From the NCBI GenBank assembly GCA_900546615.1, contig URDJ01000007.1, positions 1 through 64,000 of the forward strand: a DNA stretch of 64,000 nucleotides. Reading direction: 5' to 3'. A program made the position numbers and the translations under genes. Source of the DNA: an uncultured Eubacteriales bacterium. Lineage in GTDB: Bacteria > Bacillota > Clostridia > Oscillospirales > Oscillospiraceae. The notes under the pieces are model-generated. The model was not told the DNA's origin, did no database searches, and saw nothing but the letters and a program-made list of their open reading frames with translations. Shown here in pieces: positions 17,084 through 26,076 of the stretch (position 1 is the first letter of the stretch; each line of letters begins with the position of its first letter).

Positions 17084-17797
17084 ATGATACGGACGGCAAG
17101 TTATACAGACAAGGGCGGCAGGCCCAAAAATGAGGACTGCGTACAGATACGGACAGACGGGAACGGCCTGTGCGCCGTGGTGGCGGACGGTCTCGGTGGG
17201 CACGGAGGCGGAGAGCGCGCCTCGGCAGCCGCGGCGGAGCTTATATGCGGCAACTGGGACGGCGGCGTGAGCGAGGACTACGTGGCAGAGCTGGTGCAGG
17301 CGGCTCACAGGAGAGTGCGGGAGCTGCAAACCGTCACCTGCCAGATGAAGACTACGGTGACGCTGCTGGCGATGAACGGCATGAAAGCGGCCTGGGCACA
17401 CTGCGGGGATTCGCGGATATACCACTTTGCGGCGGGGCGCCTGGTGTCGCAGACGAGGGACCACAGCGCCTCACAGATAGCGGTGATGCTGGGGAATATC
17501 AGCGAGGACGAGATACGCTTCCACGAGGACAGAAACCGCGTCTACCGCGCGCTGGGCCAGGACGGGGATATGAAGGTGGATACGCATTTCGAGGCGCTCA
17601 GGCCCGGAAAGCATGCCTTCCTGCTCTGCACCGACGGGTTCTGGGAGTACGTGCTCGAGAGCGAGATGGAGAGCGACCTCGGCTCCGCCGCCGACCCGGA
17701 GGACTGGCTCGGGAGAATGCGCGCGAGGCTGGCGGGACGCGTCCCTTCAAATAACGACAACAACACGGCGGCGGCCGTATGGGTCGACATGGCCTGA
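17084..17797 (+). CDS. Soluble PP2C-type Ser/Thr phosphatase
   Basis: This 237-residue PP2C phosphatase has the expected order of motifs: SYTDKGGRPKNEDC, VVADGLGGHGGGERAS, WAHCGDSRIYHF, RDHSASQ, LLCTDGFWEYV and the terminal NDNNTAAAV with the last metal aspartate. It has no signal or membrane segment. It starts two bases after the previous stop. A membrane-bound and a soluble eraser in the same operon suggest that phosphorylation is reversed both at the membrane and in the cytosol. Confidence 0.88.
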   Translation: MIRTASYTDKGGRPKNEDCVQIRTDGNGLCAVVADGLGGHGGGERASAAAAELICGNWDGGVSEDYVAELVQAAHRRVRELQTVTCQMKTTVTLLAMNGMKAAWAHCGDSRIYHFAAGRLVSQTRDHSASQIAVMLGNISEDEIRFHEDRNRVYRALGQDGDMKVDTHFEALRPGKHAFLLCTDGFWEYVLESEMESDLGSAADPEDWLGRMRARLAGRVPSNNDNNTAAAVWVDMA

Positions 17798-17817
17798 AAA
17801 AAGAGGGGGGGTAAACG

Positions 17818-19176
17818 ATGAAAAAGAGGGTCCTGAGCGTATTGTTGGCGCTGCTCATGGCAGCGATGCTGGCTCTGCCTCTGGCGGGCTGCGGACAGAG
17901 CAGCGGCGGCAAGACAGCCGCTAACTCGCGCGATGGCGTCGTGAGGATACTGTCGCTGATACCGGATTACGAGACCGGAGAGGTGTTCTATGCCACCGGC
18001 ACTGCCTTTGGCGTCGGCAAAGTCGGGGAGGAGACTGACGTTTTCGTGACGAACACGCACGTTGTGCAGGACAGCGTGTACGACGGCGGCATTGTCTACG
18101 ACATCCCAGCCGTGAGCGTTTGGATACTCAAGAACGATCTGGCCTGGAACCCCGTGACAGGACTGGATACCAGCCAGGCCATACCCTGCACGGTGCTCTA
18201 TTCCTCATCGGGCATGTACCCGGACTACGCGATCATCCGCGCGGGCGAGGCGCCCTCGGGCCGCGTGGCCCTGCCCCTGCTGGACGAGGACGCCCCGGCC
18301 CCCGAGGTAGGCGACAGCGTCTATGCGCTCGGCTATCCGGGCAGTTCCGACGAGACCGAGTACGGCGCATATGGCCAGAATCTGGTGGCGGATGTGGACG
18401 ACGTGACCGTGACCAGCGGCGTCGTGTCGCGCTTTACGCAAAGCCAGAACTTCGGCAACACGAAGCTCATACAGCACGACGCGCAGATAAACCACGGCAA
18501 CTCCGGCGGTCCGCTCATCGACGCAGACGGCAGGGTCATAGGCATAAACACCTACGGCATCGGCGGCGACGCGAGCACCGGCGACGTGAACAGCTACTAC
18601 GCGGTCGATATCAGCTACGTCCGAGAGAAGCTCGACGAGCTGGACATAGATTATGAGACAGCCGGAGACGGCGCCGGGGCCTGGATATACCTGCTCGTCG
18701 GCGTGGTGATCGTCGTGCTGGCGGCGGCTGCGGTGGTGGTGCTGCAGAAGAAGGGCGTCATAAGCCTGCCGGCCGTCGCGGCGGTGCGGCTGAAGAAAAA
18801 AGCTCCTGCGCAGAAAACCGCGGGGTCCCCCGCACAGTCAATGGAAGACCTGCGTATACAGTGCCTTTCCGGCACCTTTGCGGGCAAGAGGTTCGGCCTG
18901 ATGCAGCAGCTGAGGATGGGCCGCGACCCGGACAGGAACGATCTGGTGTTCCCGCAGAATACACAGGGCGTGAGCGGGGCGCATTGCATGCTGATATTCG
19001 ATATCACAGCGGGCCAGCTCTACATAAAGGACCTTGGCTCGACCTACGGCACCTTTGTGAACGGCGGGGCGAGGCTCGCGGCGAACGAGACGGTGCCTCT
19101 GAAGGTCGGAGACAGGTTCAGCCTCGGCTCAGAGCGCGAGAGCTTCATGGTGACGCACAGGGGAGGGGTAGTCTGA
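17818..19176 (+). CDS. Lipoprotein-type trypsin-like protease with transmembrane segment and cytoplasmic FHA domain
   Basis: This 452-residue protein joins a surface protease to a phosphothreonine reader. Residues 1-25 form a lipoprotein signal (lipobox LAGC, C25). Residues 38-275 are a trypsin-like (S1C/DegP-like) domain with triad H81 (TNTHVV), D136 (YPDYAII) and S229 (HGNSGGP). No PDZ domain is seen. A single helix at 288-309 is followed by basic residues, placing the C terminus inside. Residues 366-440 form an FHA domain with MGRDPDRNDLV, SGAHCML and STYGTFVNG. Kinase signalling inside could thus control proteolysis outside, which is inference. The next gene begins two bases after its stop. 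Confidence 0.87.
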   Translation: MKKRVLSVLLALLMAAMLALPLAGCGQSSGGKTAANSRDGVVRILSLIPDYETGEVFYATGTAFGVGKVGEETDVFVTNTHVVQDSVYDGGIVYDIPAVSVWILKNDLAWNPVTGLDTSQAIPCTVLYSSSGMYPDYAIIRAGEAPSGRVALPLLDEDAPAPEVGDSVYALGYPGSSDETEYGAYGQNLVADVDDVTVTSGVVSRFTQSQNFGNTKLIQHDAQINHGNSGGPLIDADGRVIGINTYGIGGDASTGDVNSYYAVDISYVREKLDELDIDYETAGDGAGAWIYLLVGVVIVVLAAAAVVVLQKKGVISLPAVAAVRLKKKAPAQKTAGSPAQSMEDLRIQCLSGTFAGKRFGLMQQLRMGRDPDRNDLVFPQNTQGVSGAHCMLIFDITAGQLYIKDLGSTYGTFVNGGARLAANETVPLKVGDRFSLGSERESFMVTHRGGVV

Positions 19177-19177
19177 A

Positions 19178-21451
19178 ATGGAGTATTGTCCGTATTGTAT
19201 GCGCCCGGCGTCGGGCACAGTTTGCAAGAGCTGCGGCAAGCCGCTGGCGTGGACGCCCTGGGAGGGGCAGCTCCCGGCGGGCACGGTGCTGGACGGAAGC
19301 GGGCTGCACCGCTATCTGACCGGCGCGGCCATAGGCCAGGGCGGGTTTGGCATAACCTATATCGCGGTGGAACCGGACAGCGGCAGGAGGGTCGCTGTCA
19401 AGGAGTGCTTCCCCGTGCAGTGCGTCGCGCGCGGCAGGGACGGCGTGAGCGTTGAGGCGAAGCCCGGAATGACGGAGCAGCTGCAGGGCGCGCTCAACAG
19501 CTTCCTCGACGAGGCTCGGCTGCTGGCGAAGCAGAATGAACTCAAGTCGGTAGTGCAGGTGCTGGACTTTTTCAGCACGAACGGCACGGCGTATCTTGTG
19601 ATGGAATACCTGGACGGCGTGACGCTGCACGACAAGGTGATGCGGGAAGGCAAGCTGCCTGCACAGAAGCTGCTTGGCATGCTGGAGCCGCTGATGGCCG
19701 ACATCGGCCGACTGCACGCTTCGGGCATTATCCACAGGGACATCAGCCCGGACAACATCATGTGGATGCCGGACGACAGCCTCAAGCTCCTTGATTTCGG
19801 CTGCGCAAGGTCGATGGAGGACGGCAAGTCCATGAGCGTGCAGCTCAAGCACGGCTTTGCGCCGGTGGAGCAGTACCAGACGAGGGGCCAGGGGCCGTGG
19901 ACGGACATATATTCGCTCTGTGCGACGCTGTATTACTGCATAACGGGCGTGATGCCCACACAGGCTGTGGAACGGCTTGAGGGAGAAATGCTCAAGCCGC
20001 CTGCACAGCTGGGAGCCGAGCTTACGGAAAAGCAGGAGGCGGCGCTGCTGTGGGGCCTCGAGGTCCAGCCGACCAAGCGCCCGCAGTATATAGAGCTGCT
20101 CAGCCAGCAGCTCTACGCGGACTATAAGCCGCACAGGGAAGATAAGATAAAAAAGCACAAAAGCCCGCCGAAGCTGCCCATGAAATATGTCGGCATAGCC
20201 TCGGCTGCCCTTGTGCTGATAATAGCGCTGATCGCCATAATCGCAGGCGGAGGAGATGACACCGTGCCGGCCTGGGCTCCTGACTCTGGGGGCACGCTGC
20301 TGACCCAGGCGCCGGAGGAAACGTCGGAGCCGACAGTTGAGCCTACGCCGACTCCCGAGCCGGTCGCGGGCGAGTACGAGAGCTTTGAATACCTGAGCTA
20401 CGGCGACAGCATAGCGATCTCGGGTTACTCCGGTGTAGCGGAGAGTGCCCTGTCCATTCCCGAGGAGATAGATGGTACGCCCGTGACCGCAGTAGGCGAC
20501 GAGGCGTTCCGTGGCCAGAGCTATCTTGGAACGATAATAATACCCGATACGGTGGAGAGCATAGGCGAGCTGGCTTTTGCGGGCTGCACGTCGATGACCA
20601 TGGTGTTCGCGGGCAGCGACATGGATATAGGCGGCGGGGCGTTTGAAGGCTGCGACGAGCTGCGGGTGCTGTTCAAGACCTCGGATTTTGAGACCGACCT
20701 CTCCAAGTGGGGCTTCTCGGCCAATGTGCGCGAGTTCACGAGCGGGGAGGACACCGGCGCCGGCAGCCTGAAGATGACTTACGTCACGAACGACGGGGTC
20801 GTCTACGGCGTCACGACGGATGACACCGCGGTCGTGCTGGATCTGCCCAGAGGCGTGTCCAGCATTGAGATCGAGGACAGCCTGAGCGATTACCCGGTAG
20901 TTTGGCTGCGCGAGGACGCGGCGGAGGGGCTGGACAGCTCGACGCAGATATACATGGGCATAGACATGGGCTTTCCCTACGAGCTGCGCAACGACTTCGA
21001 CTGGCAGTTCAAGGATGAGACCGGCCCCGGCAGCTTCAATTTCAACTGGTACATGAGCTGCTACCTGTGCGAGCGGATAAACGAGATGCGCTACAAGAAC
21101 CTGAGCAGCACGGACATGGCCTACATCCAGCCGGACATGGCGCTGCTGCGGGCAACGATGGAGCGCAACGCGGAGCTGATGCAGGCCTACGGCCACGACA
21201 GGCCGGACGGCTCAGAGTGGTACACGGTGCTCGACGACTTCGGCGTGGATTACAGCTACGCACAGGAGACGATAAACAAGTTGACCAGCGTAGAGGAGCT
21301 TGAGGGCTACATAGACGATGACTGCGTGGAGCTGTTCTATGATTTTGACGATGAATTTGAGGAGCTTTATACGGCGGTCGCACTGTCAATGAATTATCCG
21401 GCAAGCTCCGTCAGTTCGTTATATATGTGCGCTATAGGTGTGATTGAATGA
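19178..21451 (+). CDS. Zinc-ribbon receptor Ser/Thr kinase with extracellular BspA-like leucine-rich repeat
   Basis: This 757-residue protein has an N-terminal zinc ribbon (CPYC at 4-7, CKSC at 16-19), then a Hanks-type kinase (about 40-315): glycine loop GQGGFG 53-58, K75, HRD 186-188 and DFG 206-208. The usual APE is replaced by the GFAPVEQY stretch. One membrane helix (338-356) leads to a Thr/Pro/Glu linker and an extracellular part. That part includes a BspA-like leucine-rich segment (LSIPEEIDGTPVTAVGDEAF, IIIPDTVESIGELAFAGC) and an acidic C-terminal domain of unknown type. It is likely the writer of the phosphorylation system and senses an external ligand. It follows the protease gene by one base. 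Confidence 0.88.
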   Translation: MEYCPYCMRPASGTVCKSCGKPLAWTPWEGQLPAGTVLDGSGLHRYLTGAAIGQGGFGITYIAVEPDSGRRVAVKECFPVQCVARGRDGVSVEAKPGMTEQLQGALNSFLDEARLLAKQNELKSVVQVLDFFSTNGTAYLVMEYLDGVTLHDKVMREGKLPAQKLLGMLEPLMADIGRLHASGIIHRDISPDNIMWMPDDSLKLLDFGCARSMEDGKSMSVQLKHGFAPVEQYQTRGQGPWTDIYSLCATLYYCITGVMPTQAVERLEGEMLKPPAQLGAELTEKQEAALLWGLEVQPTKRPQYIELLSQQLYADYKPHREDKIKKHKSPPKLPMKYVGIASAALVLIIALIAIIAGGGDDTVPAWAPDSGGTLLTQAPEETSEPTVEPTPTPEPVAGEYESFEYLSYGDSIAISGYSGVAESALSIPEEIDGTPVTAVGDEAFRGQSYLGTIIIPDTVESIGELAFAGCTSMTMVFAGSDMDIGGGAFEGCDELRVLFKTSDFETDLSKWGFSANVREFTSGEDTGAGSLKMTYVTNDGVVYGVTTDDTAVVLDLPRGVSSIEIEDSLSDYPVVWLREDAAEGLDSSTQIYMGIDMGFPYELRNDFDWQFKDETGPGSFNFNWYMSCYLCERINEMRYKNLSSTDMAYIQPDMALLRATMERNAELMQAYGHDRPDGSEWYTVLDDFGVDYSYAQETINKLTSVEELEGYIDDDCVELFYDFDDEFEELYTAVALSMNYPASSVSSLYMCAIGVIE

Positions 21452-21525
21452 TAGAGCGGTTGAAAATGCGGGTGAGGGAAGATATAATGAATGTTGATTC
21501 AGAGCCGGCGGGGGGGTGACGGTCC

Positions 21526-24500
21526 GTGGAAACGAGCTATTGTCCATATTGCATGACGCCTGTGCCCGGGGACGGGGCATGCCCGGTCTGCGGTCTGACC
21601 TCCGGCAATTATACCCCGTTGCCGCACCACATCCCGCCCGGGACAGTGCTGATGGACAGATACCTTGTCGGCCGTGTGCTGGGTGAGGGCGGTTTCGGGA
21701 TAACGTATATAGGCTGCGACCTGAGGCTGGAGCTGAAGGTCGCGATAAAGGAATATTTCCCGACGAACTGGGTGTCGCGCCACTCTGAGACCTCGCTTTC
21801 AGTCAACTGCTATGCGGGGGCGGGAAGCAGCTATGAAAAGGGCAAGAGCCGCTTTCTGTACGAGGCGCGGACGATGGCGAAGATGGATAAGCAGCCGGAG
21901 ATCGTCAGTGTCAGGGACTTCTTCGAGGCAAACGGCACCGTGTATATCGTCATGGAATACGTGGACGGCACGACCTTCAAGGAGCTGGTGGCGCAGCGCG
22001 GGGGCAGGATACCTGCGGGAGAGCTGCTGCCCATGATAGAGCCGCTGTTCTCTGCGCTGAGCGCGGTTCACGCTGCGGGGCTGATCCACAGGGATATAAG
22101 CCCGGACAATCTTATGCTCGAGCACGGCTCGGTGCGGCTGCTGGATTTCGGCTGCGCGCGGGAATCGACTGAGGGCAGCGAGACCATGACGATAACGCTC
22201 AAGCACGGCTATGCACCCATTGAGCAGTACCAGCACAAGGGACAGGGCGCGTGGACGGACGTCTACGGTTTGAGCGCTACCATCTATTATTGTTTAACGG
22301 GAAAGACTCCGCCGCAGGCGCTCGACCGGCTGATGGATGACGAGATCATCCTGCCGCGCCGTCTGGGCGTGGACCTGACCGAGAAGCAGGAACGGGCGCT
22401 GCTCAGGGGCATGGGCATCAAGCAGCACCACAGGTTCAGGACGGTGGAGGAGCTGCACGCGGCGCTCTATGAGGGCGTGGACGTCCCGGAGCAGCCCGCG
22501 CGCGGCGGGCGGACGAAGGACAACAGTGATACTCCGACCGAAATACCGGAAAGAGCAGGCACGGATGCGTCTCAGAGGGCGGGCGTCAGACGGAGGACGG
22601 TACTTGGCGTCGTGATGTCGCTCATTGCCGTCGCCGGCATATTGGGCCTCATTTTCCTGCCGAGGGGCGGCGAGGAAAAGCCGGTCACATCCGGCGCGGG
22701 CAGCATCACGGCCGACATATCCGAGGAGTGGGCCGGTCCTGAACGCGACGAGCTTTTTGCAAACGCCCGGAACGCCGCGGATGAGGAGACCCTTGCCGCG
22801 CTGCTCGCCGATGACAGTGTGGAGGCGGTGAGCCTGAGCGGCGATTTCCACGCCGGACGGCCCTATACCATAAACAAGCCTCTGCTCGTGCCTGAGGAAA
22901 CCTCGGCTGTTTTCACCTGCGCTGTGGAGCTCGCTGAGGGCGGTGTGATCTGGGCAAGCGGCCGTGTGGACGGCAGTGTTGTCGTCAACGGCGGCACGCT
23001 CGTCGCCGACGAGGGCGGTGAGGTGTATGGCTCGCTCGTTCTGCTCAGCAGCGGACTGGTACAGCAGGGCGGCTCCGTCAGCGAGGACATATATGCGCTC
23101 CCCATTGAGGAGCTCTTTGCCGGCGCCGTGAGCGTCAGCAGCGAGGATGACCTGCGGTCCGCCTGTGAAAAGAGCGGGGTCAGCGCCATACGCATAGAGG
23201 GCGACATCGCGATATCCGAAAGCATTACGTCAAGCGTTCCGGTCCTGGTGACCGAGGGCGCGCGCCTCGCACCCCAGGCCGACGGACTGGAGTTCTGCGT
23301 GAACGGTGCGCCGCTTGTCAATGACGGCACGGTGGAGTGCAGCCTCTGGTTCGGGGGCGAATACCCTGTGCTGCTCAATCGCGGCAAGCTGTCCCCTGCT
23401 GACGGTATCTGGATTGAAAGGCTCGACAGCAGCAACAGCGTATTTATAAATCTCGGCAGCGCCGAGTTGAGTGCCTATAACGCCATATGGTGCCGCCTCC
23501 TGAACTTCGGCAGCATCACCGCCTCCGGGAGCGCGGATGAGCCCGGCACCCTGGGCTTCGGCAGCGGCGATTTCTCGAATTACGGCAGCGTAAGCGTCGG
23601 TGAAAACTGCGTCCTCGTGTCCGGCGGCTTCATAGACAATCACGGTGAGCTGACGATAGGCGGCGCTTTTGAAAACTACGGCGCCGTCAGCAGCGTGTTT
23701 GGCAGCATCGAGCTGCTATCCGGCGGCAGCGTGGAAAACCGCGGGCTCATCGACATGTACGACGTCAGCACCCTGACCGTCAACGAGGGAGCGCGGCTGA
23801 ATACGTTGGAAGGTGTGCTGCTCTACCGCAGCAACTGCAGCCAGATCAGCGGCGAGATAGACGGCCGGGTGTGGGAGGTCAGCTTTGAACTCATAGACGG
23901 TGTGCCCATGCATTCCGTCAGCACCGAGGCCGAGCTCCTCGACGCGCTGGCAGACGACAGCATACGCTCCATTGTGATAAACGGCGAGCTCACTCTCACT
24001 CAGCCGCTGACGGTCACGAAGCCTGTATACATCATCTACGACAGCTCGATCGTCATCCCCGAGGGCGAGGCCGTTACAGTTGACGGCAGTATCTTCGTTG
24101 TCAACGGCCGACTCACCTGCGACGCGATAGACGTGGCAAACGGCGGCATGCTCGAGGTAATCGGCGAGTGGAAGGCCCACGGCGACGGTGCCGCGCTCAA
24201 GCTCACCGGCGGCTCCTGGGCATACTCCCGCATGTGCGCCATGTCCGTCTCCGAGCTGACGCTAAGCGAAAACTCCATGGCCGTCTACGCCAGCGCCGAA
24301 ATGACCATTCTCCGTGATATAGAGCTCAGCGGCGGCAGCTTTCTGGTGCTGCGCGGAGAGACGCTCGCCTCAGACAGCCTGAACGCGGAGATAAGCGATT
24401 CGACACTTATACAGCTCTGCAGCGCGGAACTCGGCGGCACGTCCTCCGTCGTTCTGAGCAGGACGTCCCTGTACTCGCAGAGCGGTCAGCTCCAGCTGCT

Positions 24501-24822
24501 CGACGGCGGCTCTGTGAACATCCAGAGCGGGGCGCGCTACGTCTCCTTCGGCGGCCGCCTCGTCCTTGAGCCCGGCTCCATGCTCCGCAACGGCGGCAGC
24601 TTTTCCGCCCTCGGTTTCAGCGACGCATGTCGGCCGGCAGTGAACGGCAGCCTGGAAAACAGAAGCAGCATGTTCCTCACCCTGCCCATGGAAATCTCCG
24701 GCACCTTCACAAACAAGGGCAGGATCTATTCCTCCATAGTACCGGCGGAGGGCAGCTTCTCCATATCCGACGGCGCGGTTGTCGAGGGAATCGACAACAT
24801 TGAGCCCTGGCCGGAAGGCTGA
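21526..24822 (+). CDS. Zinc-ribbon receptor Ser/Thr kinase with long extracellular beta-solenoid repeats
   Basis: This 1098-residue paralogue of the preceding kinase has a zinc ribbon (CPYC 6-9, CPVC 19-22) and a kinase domain with GEGGFG 53-58, K75, HRD 188-190 and DFG 207-209. One membrane helix (357-378) leads to about 700 extracellular residues. These hold three similar modules beginning near 408, 536 and 796 (for example ELLDALADDSIRSIVINGEL), each leading into short N-Y/R-G repeats typical of beta-solenoids. The start has GGGGGG upstream of a GTG or ATG near 21526. Its sensor is wholly different from that of its partner, so two inputs may feed one set of phosphatases and FHA readers. 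Confidence 0.87.
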   Translation: METSYCPYCMTPVPGDGACPVCGLTSGNYTPLPHHIPPGTVLMDRYLVGRVLGEGGFGITYIGCDLRLELKVAIKEYFPTNWVSRHSETSLSVNCYAGAGSSYEKGKSRFLYEARTMAKMDKQPEIVSVRDFFEANGTVYIVMEYVDGTTFKELVAQRGGRIPAGELLPMIEPLFSALSAVHAAGLIHRDISPDNLMLEHGSVRLLDFGCARESTEGSETMTITLKHGYAPIEQYQHKGQGAWTDVYGLSATIYYCLTGKTPPQALDRLMDDEIILPRRLGVDLTEKQERALLRGMGIKQHHRFRTVEELHAALYEGVDVPEQPARGGRTKDNSDTPTEIPERAGTDASQRAGVRRRTVLGVVMSLIAVAGILGLIFLPRGGEEKPVTSGAGSITADISEEWAGPERDELFANARNAADEETLAALLADDSVEAVSLSGDFHAGRPYTINKPLLVPEETSAVFTCAVELAEGGVIWASGRVDGSVVVNGGTLVADEGGEVYGSLVLLSSGLVQQGGSVSEDIYALPIEELFAGAVSVSSEDDLRSACEKSGVSAIRIEGDIAISESITSSVPVLVTEGARLAPQADGLEFCVNGAPLVNDGTVECSLWFGGEYPVLLNRGKLSPADGIWIERLDSSNSVFINLGSAELSAYNAIWCRLLNFGSITASGSADEPGTLGFGSGDFSNYGSVSVGENCVLVSGGFIDNHGELTIGGAFENYGAVSSVFGSIELLSGGSVENRGLIDMYDVSTLTVNEGARLNTLEGVLLYRSNCSQISGEIDGRVWEVSFELIDGVPMHSVSTEAELLDALADDSIRSIVINGELTLTQPLTVTKPVYIIYDSSIVIPEGEAVTVDGSIFVVNGRLTCDAIDVANGGMLEVIGEWKAHGDGAALKLTGGSWAYSRMCAMSVSELTLSENSMAVYASAEMTILRDIELSGGSFLVLRGETLASDSLNAEISDSTLIQLCSAELGGTSSVVLSRTSLYSQSGQLQLLDGGSVNIQSGARYVSFGGRLVLEPGSMLRNGGSFSALGFSDACRPAVNGSLENRSSMFLTLPMEISGTFTNKGRIYSSIVPAEGSFSISDGAVVEGIDNIEPWPEG

Positions 24823-24837
24823 CACAGAAAAATATGC

Positions 24838-24873
24838 AAAAGGCCCCGGAACGTTTTTTGTTCCGGGGCCTTT
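24838..24873. terminator. Bidirectional terminator ending the phosphorylation cassette
   Basis: GGCCCCGGAAC (24842-24852) pairs perfectly with GTTCCGGGGCC (24860-24870), flanked by A and T runs. It separates the rightward kinase operon from the convergent gene. Confidence 0.85.
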
Positions 24874-24876
24874 CCC

Positions 24877-26001
24877 TTATTGTCCGGCGAAAATGTGCTC
24901 AATGACCTTTTCCATGCGCTCGCTCATGGACTCCTCCGTCGCTGTGACGGCGTAGAGCACCAGCCAGTCTGTGGCGTTGCGCGGGTCCAGCGGCGGCATG
25001 CCGCAGTCGGTGAGTATGGCGTTTATGGCGAACCAGTGGTCGTCGAGCAGTTCACGAGGTGTCAGATAGTCCTCGTCGGTCTCGCTATACTCGCCGTCCA
25101 CGACGTTTTCTGTTATCACGTAGAGCAGCAGGAGCAGCTTGCGCGGCACGTCGGCCTTGCGGTTACGGATGTTTTTGAGGGCGGTGGTGTTAGGCCAGTT
25201 GTTCTTAATGAGCCTCTGCACGACGCTGTAGCCGTATCTGCTGCGGTTCGATGGCATGCTCATGGAGAAATAGAGCTTCATTATGGCGTCCATGGAGTAG
25301 TCCGGTTCCTCAAGACCCGTCCAGGCGGGTACCGGGTGGATCAGCTTCTCGAGGTAGCGGCTGAAATACTCGTATGCCCGGAGATGCAGTGCCCCAAAGG
25401 AGCCCAGGTTCGCCATGTAGCACTCGCGCAGTTCATCCTCCGAATGGACCTGAAGGAACGCGCTCTGCAGCTGCTGCGTAAGGCGAGCGGTGTATCCGGC
25501 GGGCAAAGCGTCGAGGCCCGGCATGGGCGGGAGGCTGTTATAGAAGCTGCGCGCCTGCATATAGCTTCCGCCCGTGCGCAGGAACCAGGCATATACCACG
25601 TCGTGCCCCTCACGGTAATGAACGCCGTAGTCGGTGCAGATGCCGAGCAGACGGCTCGCCTGTGACTCAGATAGTCCAAGCGCGAAGGCAATGTGGAAAA
25701 TATCCTCGCGTCTGGTGGGCTTGGAGTGACCGTTCATCCAGTTTCTGATGTTGCGGCTGACGCTGTCCGGGTTCGAGCCGGGCTCGGCCTCGAGAAAGGA
25801 GGCGACGAGCCTGGGCTGCAGGTCGTCGCCCGGATATATGCTTCTCAGCACCTCGTCGAAGCTGCGGAGCCTGAAATCCCCTGCTTTTAAGTATTCAGCG
25901 GCCATTGCAGGAGTCATATCGCCGGAGCTCAGTTTGTCATATTCATGCTCAGAGAGCAAAGTAAGCTCTAAACTCAACTCGTACCACCCGACACTCAACA
26001 A
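24877..26001 (-). CDS. Unrecognised protein with a possible helix-turn-helix region, convergent with the kinase cassette
   Basis: I do not recognise this protein of about 374 residues. Residues about 80-125 (DSVSRNIRNWMNG, then FHIAFALGLSESQASRLLGI) look like an XRE-type helix-turn-helix arrangement, with the remainder mostly helical and no membrane segment. The upstream DNA has a near-consensus promoter whose start falls only about 11 bases before the longest TTG start (26001). TTG 25977, preceded by GGGTGG, is an alternative. Its position against the phosphorylation cassette suggests a regulator or effector of that system, but this is inference only. Confidence 0.6.
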   Translation of the reverse strand: MLSVGWYELSLELTLLSEHEYDKLSSGDMTPAMAAEYLKAGDFRLRSFDEVLRSIYPGDDLQPRLVASFLEAEPGSNPDSVSRNIRNWMNGHSKPTRREDIFHIAFALGLSESQASRLLGICTDYGVHYREGHDVVYAWFLRTGGSYMQARSFYNSLPPMPGLDALPAGYTARLTQQLQSAFLQVHSEDELRECYMANLGSFGALHLRAYEYFSRYLEKLIHPVPAWTGLEEPDYSMDAIMKLYFSMSMPSNRSRYGYSVVQRLIKNNWPNTTALKNIRNRKADVPRKLLLLLYVITENVVDGEYSETDEDYLTPRELLDDHWFAINAILTDCGMPPLDPRNATDWLVLYAVTATEESMSERMEKVIEHIFAGQ

Positions 26002-26018
26002 AAACTTATAATAATACG

Positions 26019-26046
26019 ATTATATCGTCTTTTTTGAGTATGTCAA
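26019..26046 (-). promoter_or_regulatory. Promoter of the helix-turn-helix-like gene
   Basis: On the minus strand TTGACA (26046-26041) and TATAAT (26024-26019) are spaced by 16 bases. Both boxes are consensus. Confidence 0.75.
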
Positions 26047-26076
26047 TCACAATGAAGCCGGGAGTACGTCCGATAT

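Noticed and set aside
19145-21196. A 683-codon open frame antisense to the first receptor kinase gene
   Set aside because: It has no recognisable domain, and the sense strand holds a clear kinase. It is a codon-bias shadow.
15464-24822. Reading the kinase/phosphatase/FHA cassette as a phage-defence system
   Set aside because: No nuclease, toxin, NTPase effector or mobile-element context is present, and the receptor kinases have large external sensors. Signalling is the simpler reading.
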